A DNA stretch of 64,000 nucleotides from Enterovibrio calviensis DSM 14347 (GCF_000621165.1 NZ_JHZA01000007.1:186001-250000); one strand, 5' to 3'. Counted from the stretch's first letter, positions 15,512 to 24,303 are shown. The notes: a model not told the origin generated them from the letters alone. Numbers and translations: made by a program.

Positions 15512-16363
15512 ATGAGTAGCAAAATATACTTTGGGAAAAACAAACGATTCAGCTTTCGACGCAGCGCGCTGAGTGTTGGGTCTCGACTTCACCATCGTAT
15601 TGCGCCAAACCATGCGCTCAAAACGGCGCGTCGTATTTTCCTCACTCCGGCCAAAGGGAAAGAGAACAATCCAACGCCAAATGACATGCTGATCGAGGCA
15701 TTGGATACCGCTGAAGGGAAAATGATGACGTATAAGCTCGGCAGCGGACCTACATGGGTGCTGACTCATGGCTGGTCAGGGTCGGCGAACCAGTTCTTCC
15801 CGTTGATGGAATATATCGCTGAGGCAGGCTATACCGCTTTAGCTTATGACCATCCAGGTCATGGAAGAAGCGAAGGAAAAGAAGGGAGCATTCCCGCATT
15901 TTTGAGCGCGCTGGATGGAATCTTAAATCAACAAAAACAAGTGGAAGGGGTTATAGCACACTCAATGGGTGGGGCGACGTTGCTCGAAAGTGAACATCAA
16001 GCATTAAAAGGAAAGCCCGTCATTTTGGTTGCGCCAGTTTTAAAATATTGGGAAAACTTGTTTGGTACGGTAGAAGCTTCTGGTTATTCGATGAAGCTGT
16101 TTCATGCAGTGGTGGCAGACGTCGGCAAGCGATATAACACGACCATTGAGAGCATTGATCCGTTTGAAAAGCTCGGTAAACGTCAATCACCCGTCACGAT
16201 TGTTCATGATAAAGGAGACAAGTTCGCGCCATTTTCTGTGTCTGAACTGGCAACAGAATTTGCTCATGTTTCTTTGGTGGCAACCGAAGGGTTAGGGCAT
16301 GGGCGGGTGCTAAAAAGTGATCCGTTGAAACAAGCGTTTGCGCAAATTATTAGGCAATCTTAA
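15512..16363 (+). CDS. Alpha/beta-hydrolase
   Basis: A 283-aa serine hydrolase. The nucleophile elbow is AHSMGGA (Ser near residue 153). The oxyanion region is LTHGWSGSANQF (about 87-98). The acid is probably in IVHDKGDKFAP and the catalytic His in GLGHGRVLKSD (about 267). An unusually basic N-terminus (about 50 residues, many Arg and Lys) precedes the fold. The substrate is not predictable. Good ribosome site (AGGGA). Position after a TetR gene suggests ligand-induced expression. Confidence 0.85.
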   Translation: MSSKIYFGKNKRFSFRRSALSVGSRLHHRIAPNHALKTARRIFLTPAKGKENNPTPNDMLIEALDTAEGKMMTYKLGSGPTWVLTHGWSGSANQFFPLMEYIAEAGYTALAYDHPGHGRSEGKEGSIPAFLSALDGILNQQKQVEGVIAHSMGGATLLESEHQALKGKPVILVAPVLKYWENLFGTVEASGYSMKLFHAVVADVGKRYNTTIESIDPFEKLGKRQSPVTIVHDKGDKFAPFSVSELATEFAHVSLVATEGLGHGRVLKSDPLKQAFAQIIRQS

Positions 16364-16431
16364 TTCCCTTTTACTGTTGATGAATGTGTTATGATTTGGC
16401 ATGAATTTGACTCATTCGCTAAGGTTATCCG

Positions 16432-16905
16432 TTGAAAAAAATTGCTGTTTTTGTTGATGTGCAAAACGTGTACTACACAACTCGACAAGCCTATGGTCGT
16501 CAGTTTAACTATCGCTTGTTGTGGAAGAACCTTGCACATATGGGCGAGGTCGTATCAGCGACGGCTTACGCGATTCGACGAGATGATGATCAGCAAATTA
16601 AATTCCAAGACGCACTCCGTCACATCGGATTTGATGTGAAATTAAAGCCGTTTATTCAACGCAGTGATGGCAGCAGTAAAGGCGACTGGGATGTTGGGAT
16701 CGCGATTGATGTGATTGAAACGGCACCGAACGTTGATATGGTTGTGCTGTTGTCCGGTGATGGCGATTTTGCATTGTTGATGGATCGCGTTCGTGAAGGC
16801 TACGGCAAAGAAGCTGTTGTGTTTGGTGTGCCTTCATTAACGGCAAATGCTTTGGTTAACAGCGTTGATCGTTTCATTCCAATTGAAGACGATATGCTGC
16901 TCTAA
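16432..16905 (+). CDS. NYN-domain (LabA/DUF88-type) protein, PIN-like nuclease fold
   Basis: A 157-aa single-domain protein starting at TTG. The acidic residues expected for the PIN-like NYN fold are present: Asp in FVDVQNVYY (residue 9) with the partner Asn, Asp in KGDWDVGIAIDV (about 82-89) and the paired Asp in LLSGDGDFALLMDRV (about 104-106). NYN proteins are predicted metal-dependent RNases, and LabA-like members are small and free-standing. The cellular target is unknown. Confidence 0.85.
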   Translation: MKKIAVFVDVQNVYYTTRQAYGRQFNYRLLWKNLAHMGEVVSATAYAIRRDDDQQIKFQDALRHIGFDVKLKPFIQRSDGSSKGDWDVGIAIDVIETAPNVDMVVLLSGDGDFALLMDRVREGYGKEAVVFGVPSLTANALVNSVDRFIPIEDDMLL

Positions 16906-16939
16906 CAGACACTGGTAAGCGCCACTAAGAGCATGAGAT

Positions 16940-17470
16940 TTAACCTACATCGAGGTTTTTTGCGACCAAGTGGCGTTTTAGAAGCAGTAGGTCTGGTTCC
17001 GTTTCCACGCCAGATTGAAGCGTAAACCCCAGCCGGAAAAGAAGCGCTAAACTGCGTATATTCTCAGGGAGGGTAATCGCAACAATCTGGTGAAGCCCCA
17101 GTGCATTTTCAGCCAATTCTATTACTGCTTCTGCAGACTCATAGGCGTAGCCTTTCCCCTCGTATTCTGGGAAAAACCCAAACCCCAGGTCGATGTCATC
17201 TAGAGTGTCTCTTTTGATCAACCCGCAGATACCGATAGGCAACTGACTCTGTTTTTCTTCAACCGCAAATAATCCCATGTAAGGCTGTGCATACATAGGG
17301 ATCAGCGTGGCTCGAAGATAAACCGCAGCATCAATATCACTTCGGATGTTCTTATCGCCGACAAAGCGCAAAAATCCTTCGGTGTTATATAAGCGATTGA
17401 TAAACGCCGTGTCATTTTCATTGAAGCACCTGAGATGTAAACGTGGCGTCTCTAATCGGGTATCAGGCAT
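16940..17470 (-). CDS. GNAT N-acetyltransferase, RimJ/RimL-like
   Basis: A 176-aa acetyltransferase of the RimJ/RimL (Acetyltransf_3) type: starts TRLETPRLHLRCF, then the acetyl-CoA loop EYEGKGYAYESAEAVIE (about 113-129), then NIRSLALLFRLGFT (about 147-160). The acceptor may be a protein N-terminus or a small amine. A terminator-like hairpin ends only about 15 bp upstream of its ATG, so it may be controlled by attenuation or have a promoter inside that hairpin region. Confidence 0.85.
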   Translation of the reverse strand: MPDTRLETPRLHLRCFNENDTAFINRLYNTEGFLRFVGDKNIRSDIDAAVYLRATLIPMYAQPYMGLFAVEEKQSQLPIGICGLIKRDTLDDIDLGFGFFPEYEGKGYAYESAEAVIELAENALGLHQIVAITLPENIRSLALLFRLGFTLQSGVETEPDLLLLKRHLVAKNLDVG

Positions 17471-17485
17471 CGATCTTCCTTGACG

Positions 17486-17513
17486 AAAAAACGCCCATCA
17501 ATGCGGGCGTTTA
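17486..17513 (-). terminator. Terminator or attenuator just before the GNAT gene
   Basis: Read on the minus strand: AACGCCC, 8-nt loop, GGGCGTT, then a T run. It follows the lipoprotein operon and the long repeat, and directly precedes the GNAT ribosome site. Confidence 0.7.
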
Positions 17514-17527
17514 TAATTATAGCTGTA

Positions 17528-17794
17528 TATACCCAAGCAGCCTTAAGATGCTCGATTTCAGAGGCCATCAGAGTGTTCAATTCGAGGCAAATTCTTGTAG
17601 GAATAGTCATTCTATTTCACAGGAATTTGACGATGAAGTGGACGCTCTGAGGGCCTCCCTTCGGGCGAGTTTACTGACGCCAGGCTCGGTGTTGTCCCTT
17701 TTTTGATGGAGCTCACTACATCGGCAAAGGGACGCCTTGATCATAACGTCAGTCAAGCTCGCTGAATCCTGCATCTTCAGGTTACTTGGGTATA
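17528..17794 (+). repeat. Full-length TATACCCAAGT repeat, forward orientation
   Basis: A 267-bp copy. The outer stem is 17528-17550 with 17771-17794. Internal arm A pairs 17561-17575 with 17643-17657 and contains a second nested inverted repeat. Arm B pairs 17665-17679 with 17747-17762. Together they make a three-way junction. An open frame of 52 codons (17548-17706) runs through it and is shared by the reversed copy, but no ribosome site is present. Confidence 0.93.
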
Positions 17795-17823
17795 AAGGCA
17801 AGGTAATTGATTACTCGCAACTT

Positions 17824-18333
17824 TTAAAACGAAACAAGATAGGAGTGGCTGGATTCATCAAGGTTGATGACCAAGGTTTGCTCAGATTCACTACTGCTCA
17901 TTGGCACCCATCTGGCGTATAACTGCTCCCAATTGCCATTTACTTCGATATCGACGTCTGTGGTTAAGTCTGGGTAAATGGTTGTGATTCGCGACAGTGG
18001 GTCAACATCAACATCGCCGTTGGCGTGAATGTAATCTGCTTGCGAGAAAATGTGCAGCGCACCGGACGTCGAACCGCTGTAATTGACGCTCAATTGAATG
18101 GTTTGCCCTATACAGAATTTAAACGCACGCGCGGCCACAATATCATCGGTATTGGTTAGTGTCGTTGCTTCTGCAGATGGCGACGAAGATGTTACGTCGC
18201 TTCCACCGGTATTGCCGGTATCTGCAGCACTGCCAGTGGTTCCACCTGATGCGTCACCACCACCGCCTCCTCCACATGCAGTTAGAATCAGCGGCAGGGC
18301 AATCAAATTCAACCTTTTCAATATCATGTTCAT
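17824..18333 (-). CDS. Lipoprotein, partner of the LruC protein
   Basis: A 169-aa lipoprotein with lipobox LTAC at about residues 18-21, followed by a Gly run and a Ser/Thr/Gly-rich linker (to about 60). The C-terminal domain is beta-rich (about 65-169). It starts 4 bp after the LruC gene ends, with GAGGA before ATG 18333, so the two are cotranslated. I do not recognise the C-terminal domain. It is probably exposed in the cell envelope. Confidence 0.75.
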   Translation of the reverse strand: MNMILKRLNLIALPLILTACGGGGGGDASGGTTGSAADTGNTGGSDVTSSSPSAEATTLTNTDDIVAARAFKFCIGQTIQLSVNYSGSTSGALHIFSQADYIHANGDVDVDPLSRITTIYPDLTTDVDIEVNGNWEQLYARWVPMSSSESEQTLVINLDESSHSYLVSF

Positions 18334-18337
18334 TGTA

Positions 18338-20023
18338 TTATTCCTCGTCTGCCAGTGGGGCAATGACTTTGTTGGATGTTGCCGCTTCATACCATGCCGT
18401 GTTGGTTTCGCCACTGCTTGTTACCCAATCAGCAAACGTGGTGAAGGCATGGCTGATGTCGGTGTTTTCCAAAGGGTGGCTCCATTCATCACGAATGTTG
18501 ATTGACCACGGCATGTTGTTTTCTGTCAGGAAGTATTCTGAACCGCCGGAGTTGTCATCATGGACATTGAAGAACGCATTGTTCATGTCGCTGGTGCCGT
18601 CGAATTGTTTCAGGTGTAACTGCCAACTGATACCAGGGGGGGACGCGGCGAAGTCACCGTGATAAATGCCGTCTGACGCAAAAATGAAGGGGTCGTAAGG
18701 CGGGTAGCCAACCAGAGCACGCGCGACAGGGGTTGTCAGCTCAACATTGAGTTGGAAGTCGAGACGACTTAATTGCGAATCGACACAGGCTGTTTGTGTT
18801 CGATAGAACGGGCAGCCCTCAGTAAGAACGCCAAGCGTTTCTAAATCATCACGCAGGTTTTCAGACACGATCAGCACGGTTTCGCCAGAGTTAGCTTGCT
18901 GAATGGTGTGCGCCACGTCGACACCATTACGAGTCAGCGATACTGAAGCGATATTGGTCGGGTCAACGTTTGGTAAGTGCAAGGCAAAGCCATTCGAATA
19001 ACCCGCGCCCATCGCCTGCAATGAGTAATCGGCTGTAATGCTTTTTAGCTCACGCTGACCATTCATCTGTTCGGTGATTCGATAGCGCCACACGACATCA
19101 TTGAAGTCGTAGTCACCTTTGAACGGCCAATTATCCTCATAGGCTAACGTCGCGTACCCATCCGCACTTGGGTAGACAGAGGTGACGGTGATATCGGGAT
19201 TATTCTGCTGAGTGAGCACTTCATATTTTGAGTCGGTTGAACCGTCAGGGTTTACACCATCAATCGCCTGAAAAGGCGTGATCTCAACGGTAAATATCAA
19301 GTCGTTAAAATCGTTGTCACCTTGAGGGCGTTTGATGTCTTCAAATGCAAGAACCAAAAAGTCGTTTTGGGTATCAATAAATGCCACGTTGTGTCTGCGC
19401 CACTCAGAGGTACTTTCTGGATTCAAGGAAGGGTAGCTATAGAAGGGAGTGCCAAATTTCCCGAGATAAGGAACGCTGTTGTAACCCCATCCCCACCCCC
19501 AACCATTTGAAATAATAAAGAAACCGAGGGTTTGGCCCGCTGTAAGTTCAACGCTGAGGTCAATGGTGTCACCTTCCGCAAGCTCGCCTTGGCCTGGCTT
19601 GGAAGCATTTGGAAAGATAATCATGTGTGTTGGTACGTCGTCTATCGATGCGGGAGGATTATCGGTGTCGTAGACGAAGTAACCCAATACGTTTCGATAG
19701 CCCGCACCTTCGTTTAAGAAGGTAACGCGAGCAGACGCGAAGGGTGCGCCACCTAATTCATCGTCAATATCAATACTGGAGTATTTTCCTGAGTCGATAA
19801 AATCGCTGTTAACGACGCTGCCTTCAGGGAGCATGGAATAGACGTTGTCTAATGTATCTTGCGGAAGTTGACCTGAAATTGAGTAAACTTCGTTGGGTTT
19901 GCCCAGTGCTGAATAATTAGACGTGTCAGAGCCTGATTCGAAACTCAAGTCCTCCGCTGTTAATGCGTAGGTGCAACTGCTGACAATGTAGCTACTCGCA
20001 ATGAGTGTTTTCTTCCACGACAT
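18338..20023 (-). CDS. Secreted LruC-domain protein
   Basis: A 561-aa exported protein starting at ATG 20023 (GGAGG just upstream), with a signal peptide ending near CTYA. A DUF4114-like region (about 100-250) ends in GDNDFNDLIF, and the following LruC domain (about 280-560) begins with KGDYDFNDVVW. Both contain the Asp/Asn-rich loop typical of calcium-binding beta-sandwich modules. LruC proteins are extracellular or envelope proteins of aquatic bacteria with unclear roles. It shares an operon with a lipoprotein. Confidence 0.85.
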   Translation of the reverse strand: MSWKKTLIASSYIVSSCTYALTAEDLSFESGSDTSNYSALGKPNEVYSISGQLPQDTLDNVYSMLPEGSVVNSDFIDSGKYSSIDIDDELGGAPFASARVTFLNEGAGYRNVLGYFVYDTDNPPASIDDVPTHMIIFPNASKPGQGELAEGDTIDLSVELTAGQTLGFFIISNGWGWGWGYNSVPYLGKFGTPFYSYPSLNPESTSEWRRHNVAFIDTQNDFLVLAFEDIKRPQGDNDFNDLIFTVEITPFQAIDGVNPDGSTDSKYEVLTQQNNPDITVTSVYPSADGYATLAYEDNWPFKGDYDFNDVVWRYRITEQMNGQRELKSITADYSLQAMGAGYSNGFALHLPNVDPTNIASVSLTRNGVDVAHTIQQANSGETVLIVSENLRDDLETLGVLTEGCPFYRTQTACVDSQLSRLDFQLNVELTTPVARALVGYPPYDPFIFASDGIYHGDFAASPPGISWQLHLKQFDGTSDMNNAFFNVHDDNSGGSEYFLTENNMPWSINIRDEWSHPLENTDISHAFTTFADWVTSSGETNTAWYEAATSNKVIAPLADEE

Positions 20024-20198
20024 ACCAAACCTCCAATGATAATCCTTTTCAGACAAAGCAAAAACGATGCCGAAATTAAAAATCAATATAAACAGTGTCT
20101 TGAGTGAGGTTTGATGTTTGGGAAGATGCTTGGCGGAGAGGGTTTACCACTTTGAGAATAAAGCTGATTGTCGTAATGAGAAATTGCGGGGATAAAAA

Positions 20199-20222
20199 AC
20201 GCCCCAATCACGGGGCGTTTAA
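20199..20222 (-). terminator. Terminator after the TldD/TldE operon
   Basis: Minus-strand hairpin ACGCCCC-GTGATT-GGGGCGT followed by TTTTT, right after the tldE stop codon. Confidence 0.85.
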
Positions 20223-20227
20223 ATCGG

Positions 20228-21571
20228 CTACTTTCCGGCGATATTCAATCGCGCAAAGCGGATCAAAGGAGCAAAGAAACATCCATCATAGTTTGGAATG
20301 ACAGTGTTCCCAACCGCTTCCACTTCCTTGATCATGGTGTAGAAGTTGCCTGCCACTGTGATGCCTCGAACGGGCTTCAAGCGTTTCCCGTCCCTGCACA
20401 AGAAGCCACTCGCACCGAAAGAGAACTCTCCGCTGATGGCATCTGCGCCAGAGTGAACACCTTGTAGTTCGACCAACTCAAGATATTCGCCTGCCGTGAC
20501 TTCTGCTTCACTGCTTGTGCCTGCCGAAATCACATCGTGGCGTGATGACACGCTCAGCGTTCCTTTGGCAGAACGACCCGCATTGGCGGTATGTGCAGCG
20601 CCAAAATGCGCCGCTGTGGCGGAGTTGTGTAGCAAGCCAACGAGCTTACCTTCTTCAATCAATGGCGTATCAGAAGTGGCGAACCCTTCACCATCAAATG
20701 CTTTGATGGAAAAACCACCGGGCATGTATGCCATGTCTTTGAAAGTGAGTAGCGGGCTCATCACTTGCTCGCCAATCTTGTCACGCCAAGGGTTAGTGCC
20801 GCGTTTGGCGGATTCACCAGAGAAGCAACTACCAAATGCCCCCAACACATCGTTCAGACAATCTTGCTCAAAGATGACGGAATACTGTCCGGTAGCAATA
20901 GGCTCGCCTTCCAATAAGGCTTCGGCCATTTCATAGGCATCGTTAATGATTTTCTCTGGCGTGAGTCCGTCAAACGTTCGTGCGATTGACGCCGCGACAT
21001 GCATAGCTTGCTTGTCGTTGTGATCAATCAGTGCGGCGGTGTAACAGCTCAGGGTACGTTCTTGGTGAGTACAGCGAGTGCCAAGCGTGTTGCCGAGCAT
21101 GACAAAGGCACTGTTTTCGCTGTAGCCATTGTACGGCGCTGATTTCGCCAGCGGCTTTTCACGGATACGACTTTCTAGCGCCAGTGCGAGTTCAATTTTT
21201 TGCTCTGGCGTGGCGGTATCTTGCTGGAAGATCTCCGGTTGAGCAGTATGAAGTGAAAGCCCTTCAGAACGAATCTTTTGGAAGCTGTCTTTCTTAGTGA
21301 AACTTGCGTTGGTTAGCGCTTGATTCACCATTTGCGATAGATTTTCAGGTTCAAGAGATTCGGAATAACTGATGGCAACGTGCTCATCTTTGATCACTCG
21401 AACACCAATTACTTGGCTCGCAGTCACTTTGTATTCCGACAATTCACCTTGGTCTGCTTTCAAGCTAAAGCTTTCGCTACTTGATGCAATCACGTCGGCT
21501 TGAGCGCCTTGCTTCTGAGCCAGTTCAAGGACTTGCTCGACGGCTTGTTCTAACGTTTTGTTGTCACTCAT
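20228..21571 (-). CDS. pmbA: TldE/PmbA-family protease subunit
   Basis: A 447-aa TldE-type subunit, the partner of TldD in a heterodimeric zinc protease that cleaves unfolded peptides and matures peptides such as microcin B17 in E. coli. TldE lacks the zinc motif, as here. The C-terminus shows family features (GAISGEFSFGASGFL-like and RGITVAGNFYTM). Its sequence departs clearly from E. coli PmbA (450 aa), as does its neighbour TldD. The ATG overlaps the tldD stop by one base (TAATG), so they are coupled. It may be a second set beside an E. coli-type pair elsewhere. Confidence 0.88.
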   Translation of the reverse strand: MSDNKTLEQAVEQVLELAQKQGAQADVIASSSESFSLKADQGELSEYKVTASQVIGVRVIKDEHVAISYSESLEPENLSQMVNQALTNASFTKKDSFQKIRSEGLSLHTAQPEIFQQDTATPEQKIELALALESRIREKPLAKSAPYNGYSENSAFVMLGNTLGTRCTHQERTLSCYTAALIDHNDKQAMHVAASIARTFDGLTPEKIINDAYEMAEALLEGEPIATGQYSVIFEQDCLNDVLGAFGSCFSGESAKRGTNPWRDKIGEQVMSPLLTFKDMAYMPGGFSIKAFDGEGFATSDTPLIEEGKLVGLLHNSATAAHFGAAHTANAGRSAKGTLSVSSRHDVISAGTSSEAEVTAGEYLELVELQGVHSGADAISGEFSFGASGFLCRDGKRLKPVRGITVAGNFYTMIKEVEAVGNTVIPNYDGCFFAPLIRFARLNIAGK

Positions 21572-22956
21572 TAGCTACCGCCTCCCACCAGAATATTATC
21601 AACTTTCAACGCAGGTTGACCGACTGTTGTTGGCACTGAGCCACTAACAGAGCCACACATACCCGCTGCCAGCTCAAAGTCCTTGCCAACCATACTGATT
21701 TCTTTCAACACTTTAGGTCCTGTGCTGATCAAGGTGGCTGATTTCAATGGGGTAGTGATTTTGCCATTCTCGATCAAATAGGCTTCTTGAACGGCGAAGT
21801 TAAACTCGCCTGTTCCCGGCTGGACAGAGCCGCCACCCATCTTCTTGGCATAAATACCACGCTCGATACCACCAATCATGTCGTCGAGCTCTGCATCGCC
21901 CGCTTCAATGTAGGTATTACGCATGCGTGAGGTTGGCGCATATTTGTAAGATTCGCGGCGACCTGAACCTGTGCGAGCGAAGCCGGTTTTTAGGCTGCCC
22001 ATATGGTCGACCATGAAGCTCGTCAATTTGCCATCTTTGATCAGCTGAGTATGTTGCGTCTCCATCCCTTCGTCATCGATATTGATGGAGCCCCACTCAT
22101 TTTTCATTAACCCGTCATCCACGGCATTGACGACAGGGTTAGCAATCATTTCGCCCATTTTGTCGTGGAAAACTGACGCTTTCTTGGCAACCGACGTGGT
22201 TTCAAGTAAGTGACCACAGGCTTCGTGGAAAATTACACCACCAAAACCGTTACCGATCACAACAGGCATTTCCCCAGAAGGGCATGCTGCAGCACCGAGT
22301 TTAATTAGAGCTTGCTTGGCGGCCATTTCACCAAGCGCTTCTGGGTTGACTTGGCCATTGAATTCCCAACCAGAAAGCATGCCCGGCGCTTCATAACCGG
22401 TAGACTGCTCATTGTCATGCGTGGCAACCACAGAAGACGCAATGCGCGTGTAGTGGCGGGTATCTTGAATGTGTAAACCGGTGGAGTTGAAAATCTCAAT
22501 CTGCTGTTCACGCTGCATGATGCGGCTGATCACTTGAGAGATTTTGTCACTCTCTGAGCGTGCTTTAGCATCAACACGTTTGAGAAATGCGATTTTCTCT
22601 TCAACATGGTTGTTGGTTGAAAACGGCATGGTGACAGGGTGGCGGTCATTATTGACCGTGAAATTGAGTGCGCCAGCATTCACGATTTGATCGCGCTTGT
22701 CTTTGGCACACAAAAGAGACGTCACTTGTTTGAGCTTTTCTTCATCTTGGCTGTTGGTATAGCCGTAAAGAACTTTATGGCCAAAAAACAGGCGAATGCC
22801 TATCCCGAAATCAATACCGGAGTTAACTTTATCAACATCACCCGAAAGGACTTCTACGCTTCCAGAATGGTGTCGCTCAATGAACAATTCCGCAAAATCA
22901 GCGCCTAAAAATAGGGCATGATCAATCACCGCTTTGGCAGTGTTTGTATTTAGCAT
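21571..22956 (-). CDS. tldD: TldD-family zinc metalloprotease subunit
   Basis: The catalytic half of the TldD/TldE protease, 461 aa. The zinc motif HEACGH lies at 244-249, with the third ligand Cys in AAGMCGSVSG near residue 435. E. coli TldD has HEAVGH; the Cys form is typical of the TldD lineage in archaea and Gram-positives. ATG 22956 is chosen for AGGAGGAAGG immediately upstream. It is cotranscribed with tldE. A hairpin element sits just upstream of the operon. Confidence 0.9.
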   Translation of the reverse strand: MLNTNTAKAVIDHALFLGADFAELFIERHHSGSVEVLSGDVDKVNSGIDFGIGIRLFFGHKVLYGYTNSQDEEKLKQVTSLLCAKDKRDQIVNAGALNFTVNNDRHPVTMPFSTNNHVEEKIAFLKRVDAKARSESDKISQVISRIMQREQQIEIFNSTGLHIQDTRHYTRIASSVVATHDNEQSTGYEAPGMLSGWEFNGQVNPEALGEMAAKQALIKLGAAACPSGEMPVVIGNGFGGVIFHEACGHLLETTSVAKKASVFHDKMGEMIANPVVNAVDDGLMKNEWGSINIDDEGMETQHTQLIKDGKLTSFMVDHMGSLKTGFARTGSGRRESYKYAPTSRMRNTYIEAGDAELDDMIGGIERGIYAKKMGGGSVQPGTGEFNFAVQEAYLIENGKITTPLKSATLISTGPKVLKEISMVGKDFELAAGMCGSVSGSVPTTVGQPALKVDNILVGGGS

Positions 22957-22986
22957 CCCTTCCTCCTGAAAAAAGAGTGAGCTTCT

Positions 22987-23074
22987 TATACCCATCAGAT
23001 TAAATCTTCCGTCATTCTTGCTCTAGACGATTTTCCAACGCAAAGTGACGACTACCTACTTAATCCGATTGGCA
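22987..23074. repeat. Solitary hairpin element of a second type
   Basis: About 88 bp with ends TACCCATCAGATTAAAT and, inverted, TGCCAATCGGATTAAGT (13 of 17 match). Inner arms CGTCATTCT and AAAGTGACG also pair. It occurs once in this window. It looks like a miniature mobile or REP-like element in the leader of tldD. Confidence 0.6.
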
Positions 23075-23201
23075 TTCTTACTTTTAGAGTATCAGTTAGG
23101 CACAAAGCCACCAATCATCTTTCCCTTTTAGTGATATAGGAATGACCAATGGGTCCACGTTTGTATAAATATCAACCAGTAATCACAAGCATGAATGCTA
23201 A

Positions 23202-23221
23202 CTCAATGGAATTCCATTGAG
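23202..23221. promoter_or_regulatory. Perfect 20-bp palindrome upstream of the COG0523 gene
   Basis: CTCAATGGAATTCCATTGAG is perfectly self-complementary. CTCAATGAG recurs in part 24 bp further on. Its place 88 bp before the gene suggests an operator. It does not match the Zur consensus I know. Confidence 0.45.
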
Positions 23222-23308
23222 AAAGCGAAGAAAAATCGCTTTGCTCAATGAGTTGTCTTGATACACTGCCTGCATTCGCGATTATGCTTTGCGTGCATGG
23301 ATTGAAAA

Positions 23309-24295
23309 ATGGCAGAAAAACTAACAAAAGTCGTTCCAACAAACATCATTACTGGCTTCCTTGGCGTTGGTAAAACCACTGCGATCCTTTCGTTACTTAA
23401 ACAAAAGCCTGAAAACGAAAATTGGGCAGTGTTAGTTAACGAGTTTGGTGAAGTGGGCGTCGATGGCGCATTCCTGAGCGAGCAGGGCGCATTGGTGAAA
23501 GAAGTGCCAGGCGGTTGCATGTGCTGCGTGGCGGGGCTTCCTATGGCGATTGGCATCAATGCGCTATTGGCACAGAATCCTGACCGTTTGTTGATTGAGC
23601 CAACCGGATTAGGGCATCCGAAAGACATTATTGGCAAGTTGCTCTCTGAGCATTACATCAACTACATCAATTTGAACGCCACTGTTACTTTGGTTGATGC
23701 GCGAAACTTCGCGGATGTTCGTTATACCGAAAACCAAAACTTCCAAGATCAGCTGGCATTAGGCGACGTGGTCGTTGCAAACAAAATTGATCTTTCAAGC
23801 CCTGAAGACATTGCCGCGTTTGACGCGTATGTGGCCAACTCTGACATTCCTAAACAAGCCTCGGGATATGTTGAACAAGGCCAGATCAACCCAGAATGGC
23901 TGAGTTTGCCGCGAATTGATCGCGATGCCCAGTTTGCTCATCACCATTCTCATGACGATGATGAGATGCCAGCCTTTGAACTTGCGCCCGGAGAGAGTTT
24001 CCGTCGTAAGGAAAACAAAGGGCAGGGCTACGTAAGCTGTGGCTGGGTTTTTGAGCCGAACACGGTATTTCCTTTTGATTCGCTGTACGGTCTGTTTGCC
24101 AACGTGAATGCCGAGCGGGTGAAAGCTGTCATGAACACGGACGATGGTATGTTTGCTTTCAACGTGGTCAATCAAATGGTGACGGTTAACCCAATCAGCC
24201 TAACCGGTGTTGAATCACGGGTTGAAATCATAGATAAAACACCATTACCGTGGGACGAACTAGAAGAGATCTTGCTGTCTTTCGTGATGGAATAG
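23309..24295 (+). CDS. COG0523 (CobW/ZigA-type) metal-chaperone GTPase
   Basis: A 328-aa P-loop GTPase of the G3E family. Walker A is GFLGVGKTT (16-24). The metal-binding signature is GGCMCC (Cys70, 72, 73). A His/Asp-rich loop FAHHHSHDDDE lies near 210-220 before the CobW C-terminal domain (about 235-328). Such proteins load zinc or other metals onto client enzymes, often under zinc limitation. No zinc transporter or duplicate zinc-free enzyme is adjacent, so the client is unknown. A terminator follows at once. Confidence 0.88.
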   Translation: MAEKLTKVVPTNIITGFLGVGKTTAILSLLKQKPENENWAVLVNEFGEVGVDGAFLSEQGALVKEVPGGCMCCVAGLPMAIGINALLAQNPDRLLIEPTGLGHPKDIIGKLLSEHYINYINLNATVTLVDARNFADVRYTENQNFQDQLALGDVVVANKIDLSSPEDIAAFDAYVANSDIPKQASGYVEQGQINPEWLSLPRIDRDAQFAHHHSHDDDEMPAFELAPGESFRRKENKGQGYVSCGWVFEPNTVFPFDSLYGLFANVNAERVKAVMNTDDGMFAFNVVNQMVTVNPISLTGVESRVEIIDKTPLPWDELEEILLSFVME

Positions 24296-24303
24296 TTTGA
24301 GAT

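Noticed and set aside
17548-17706. Small gene inside the long repeat
   Set aside because: No ribosome site, frame broken in another copy, and the sequence is dominated by inverted repeats; treated as part of the repeat.
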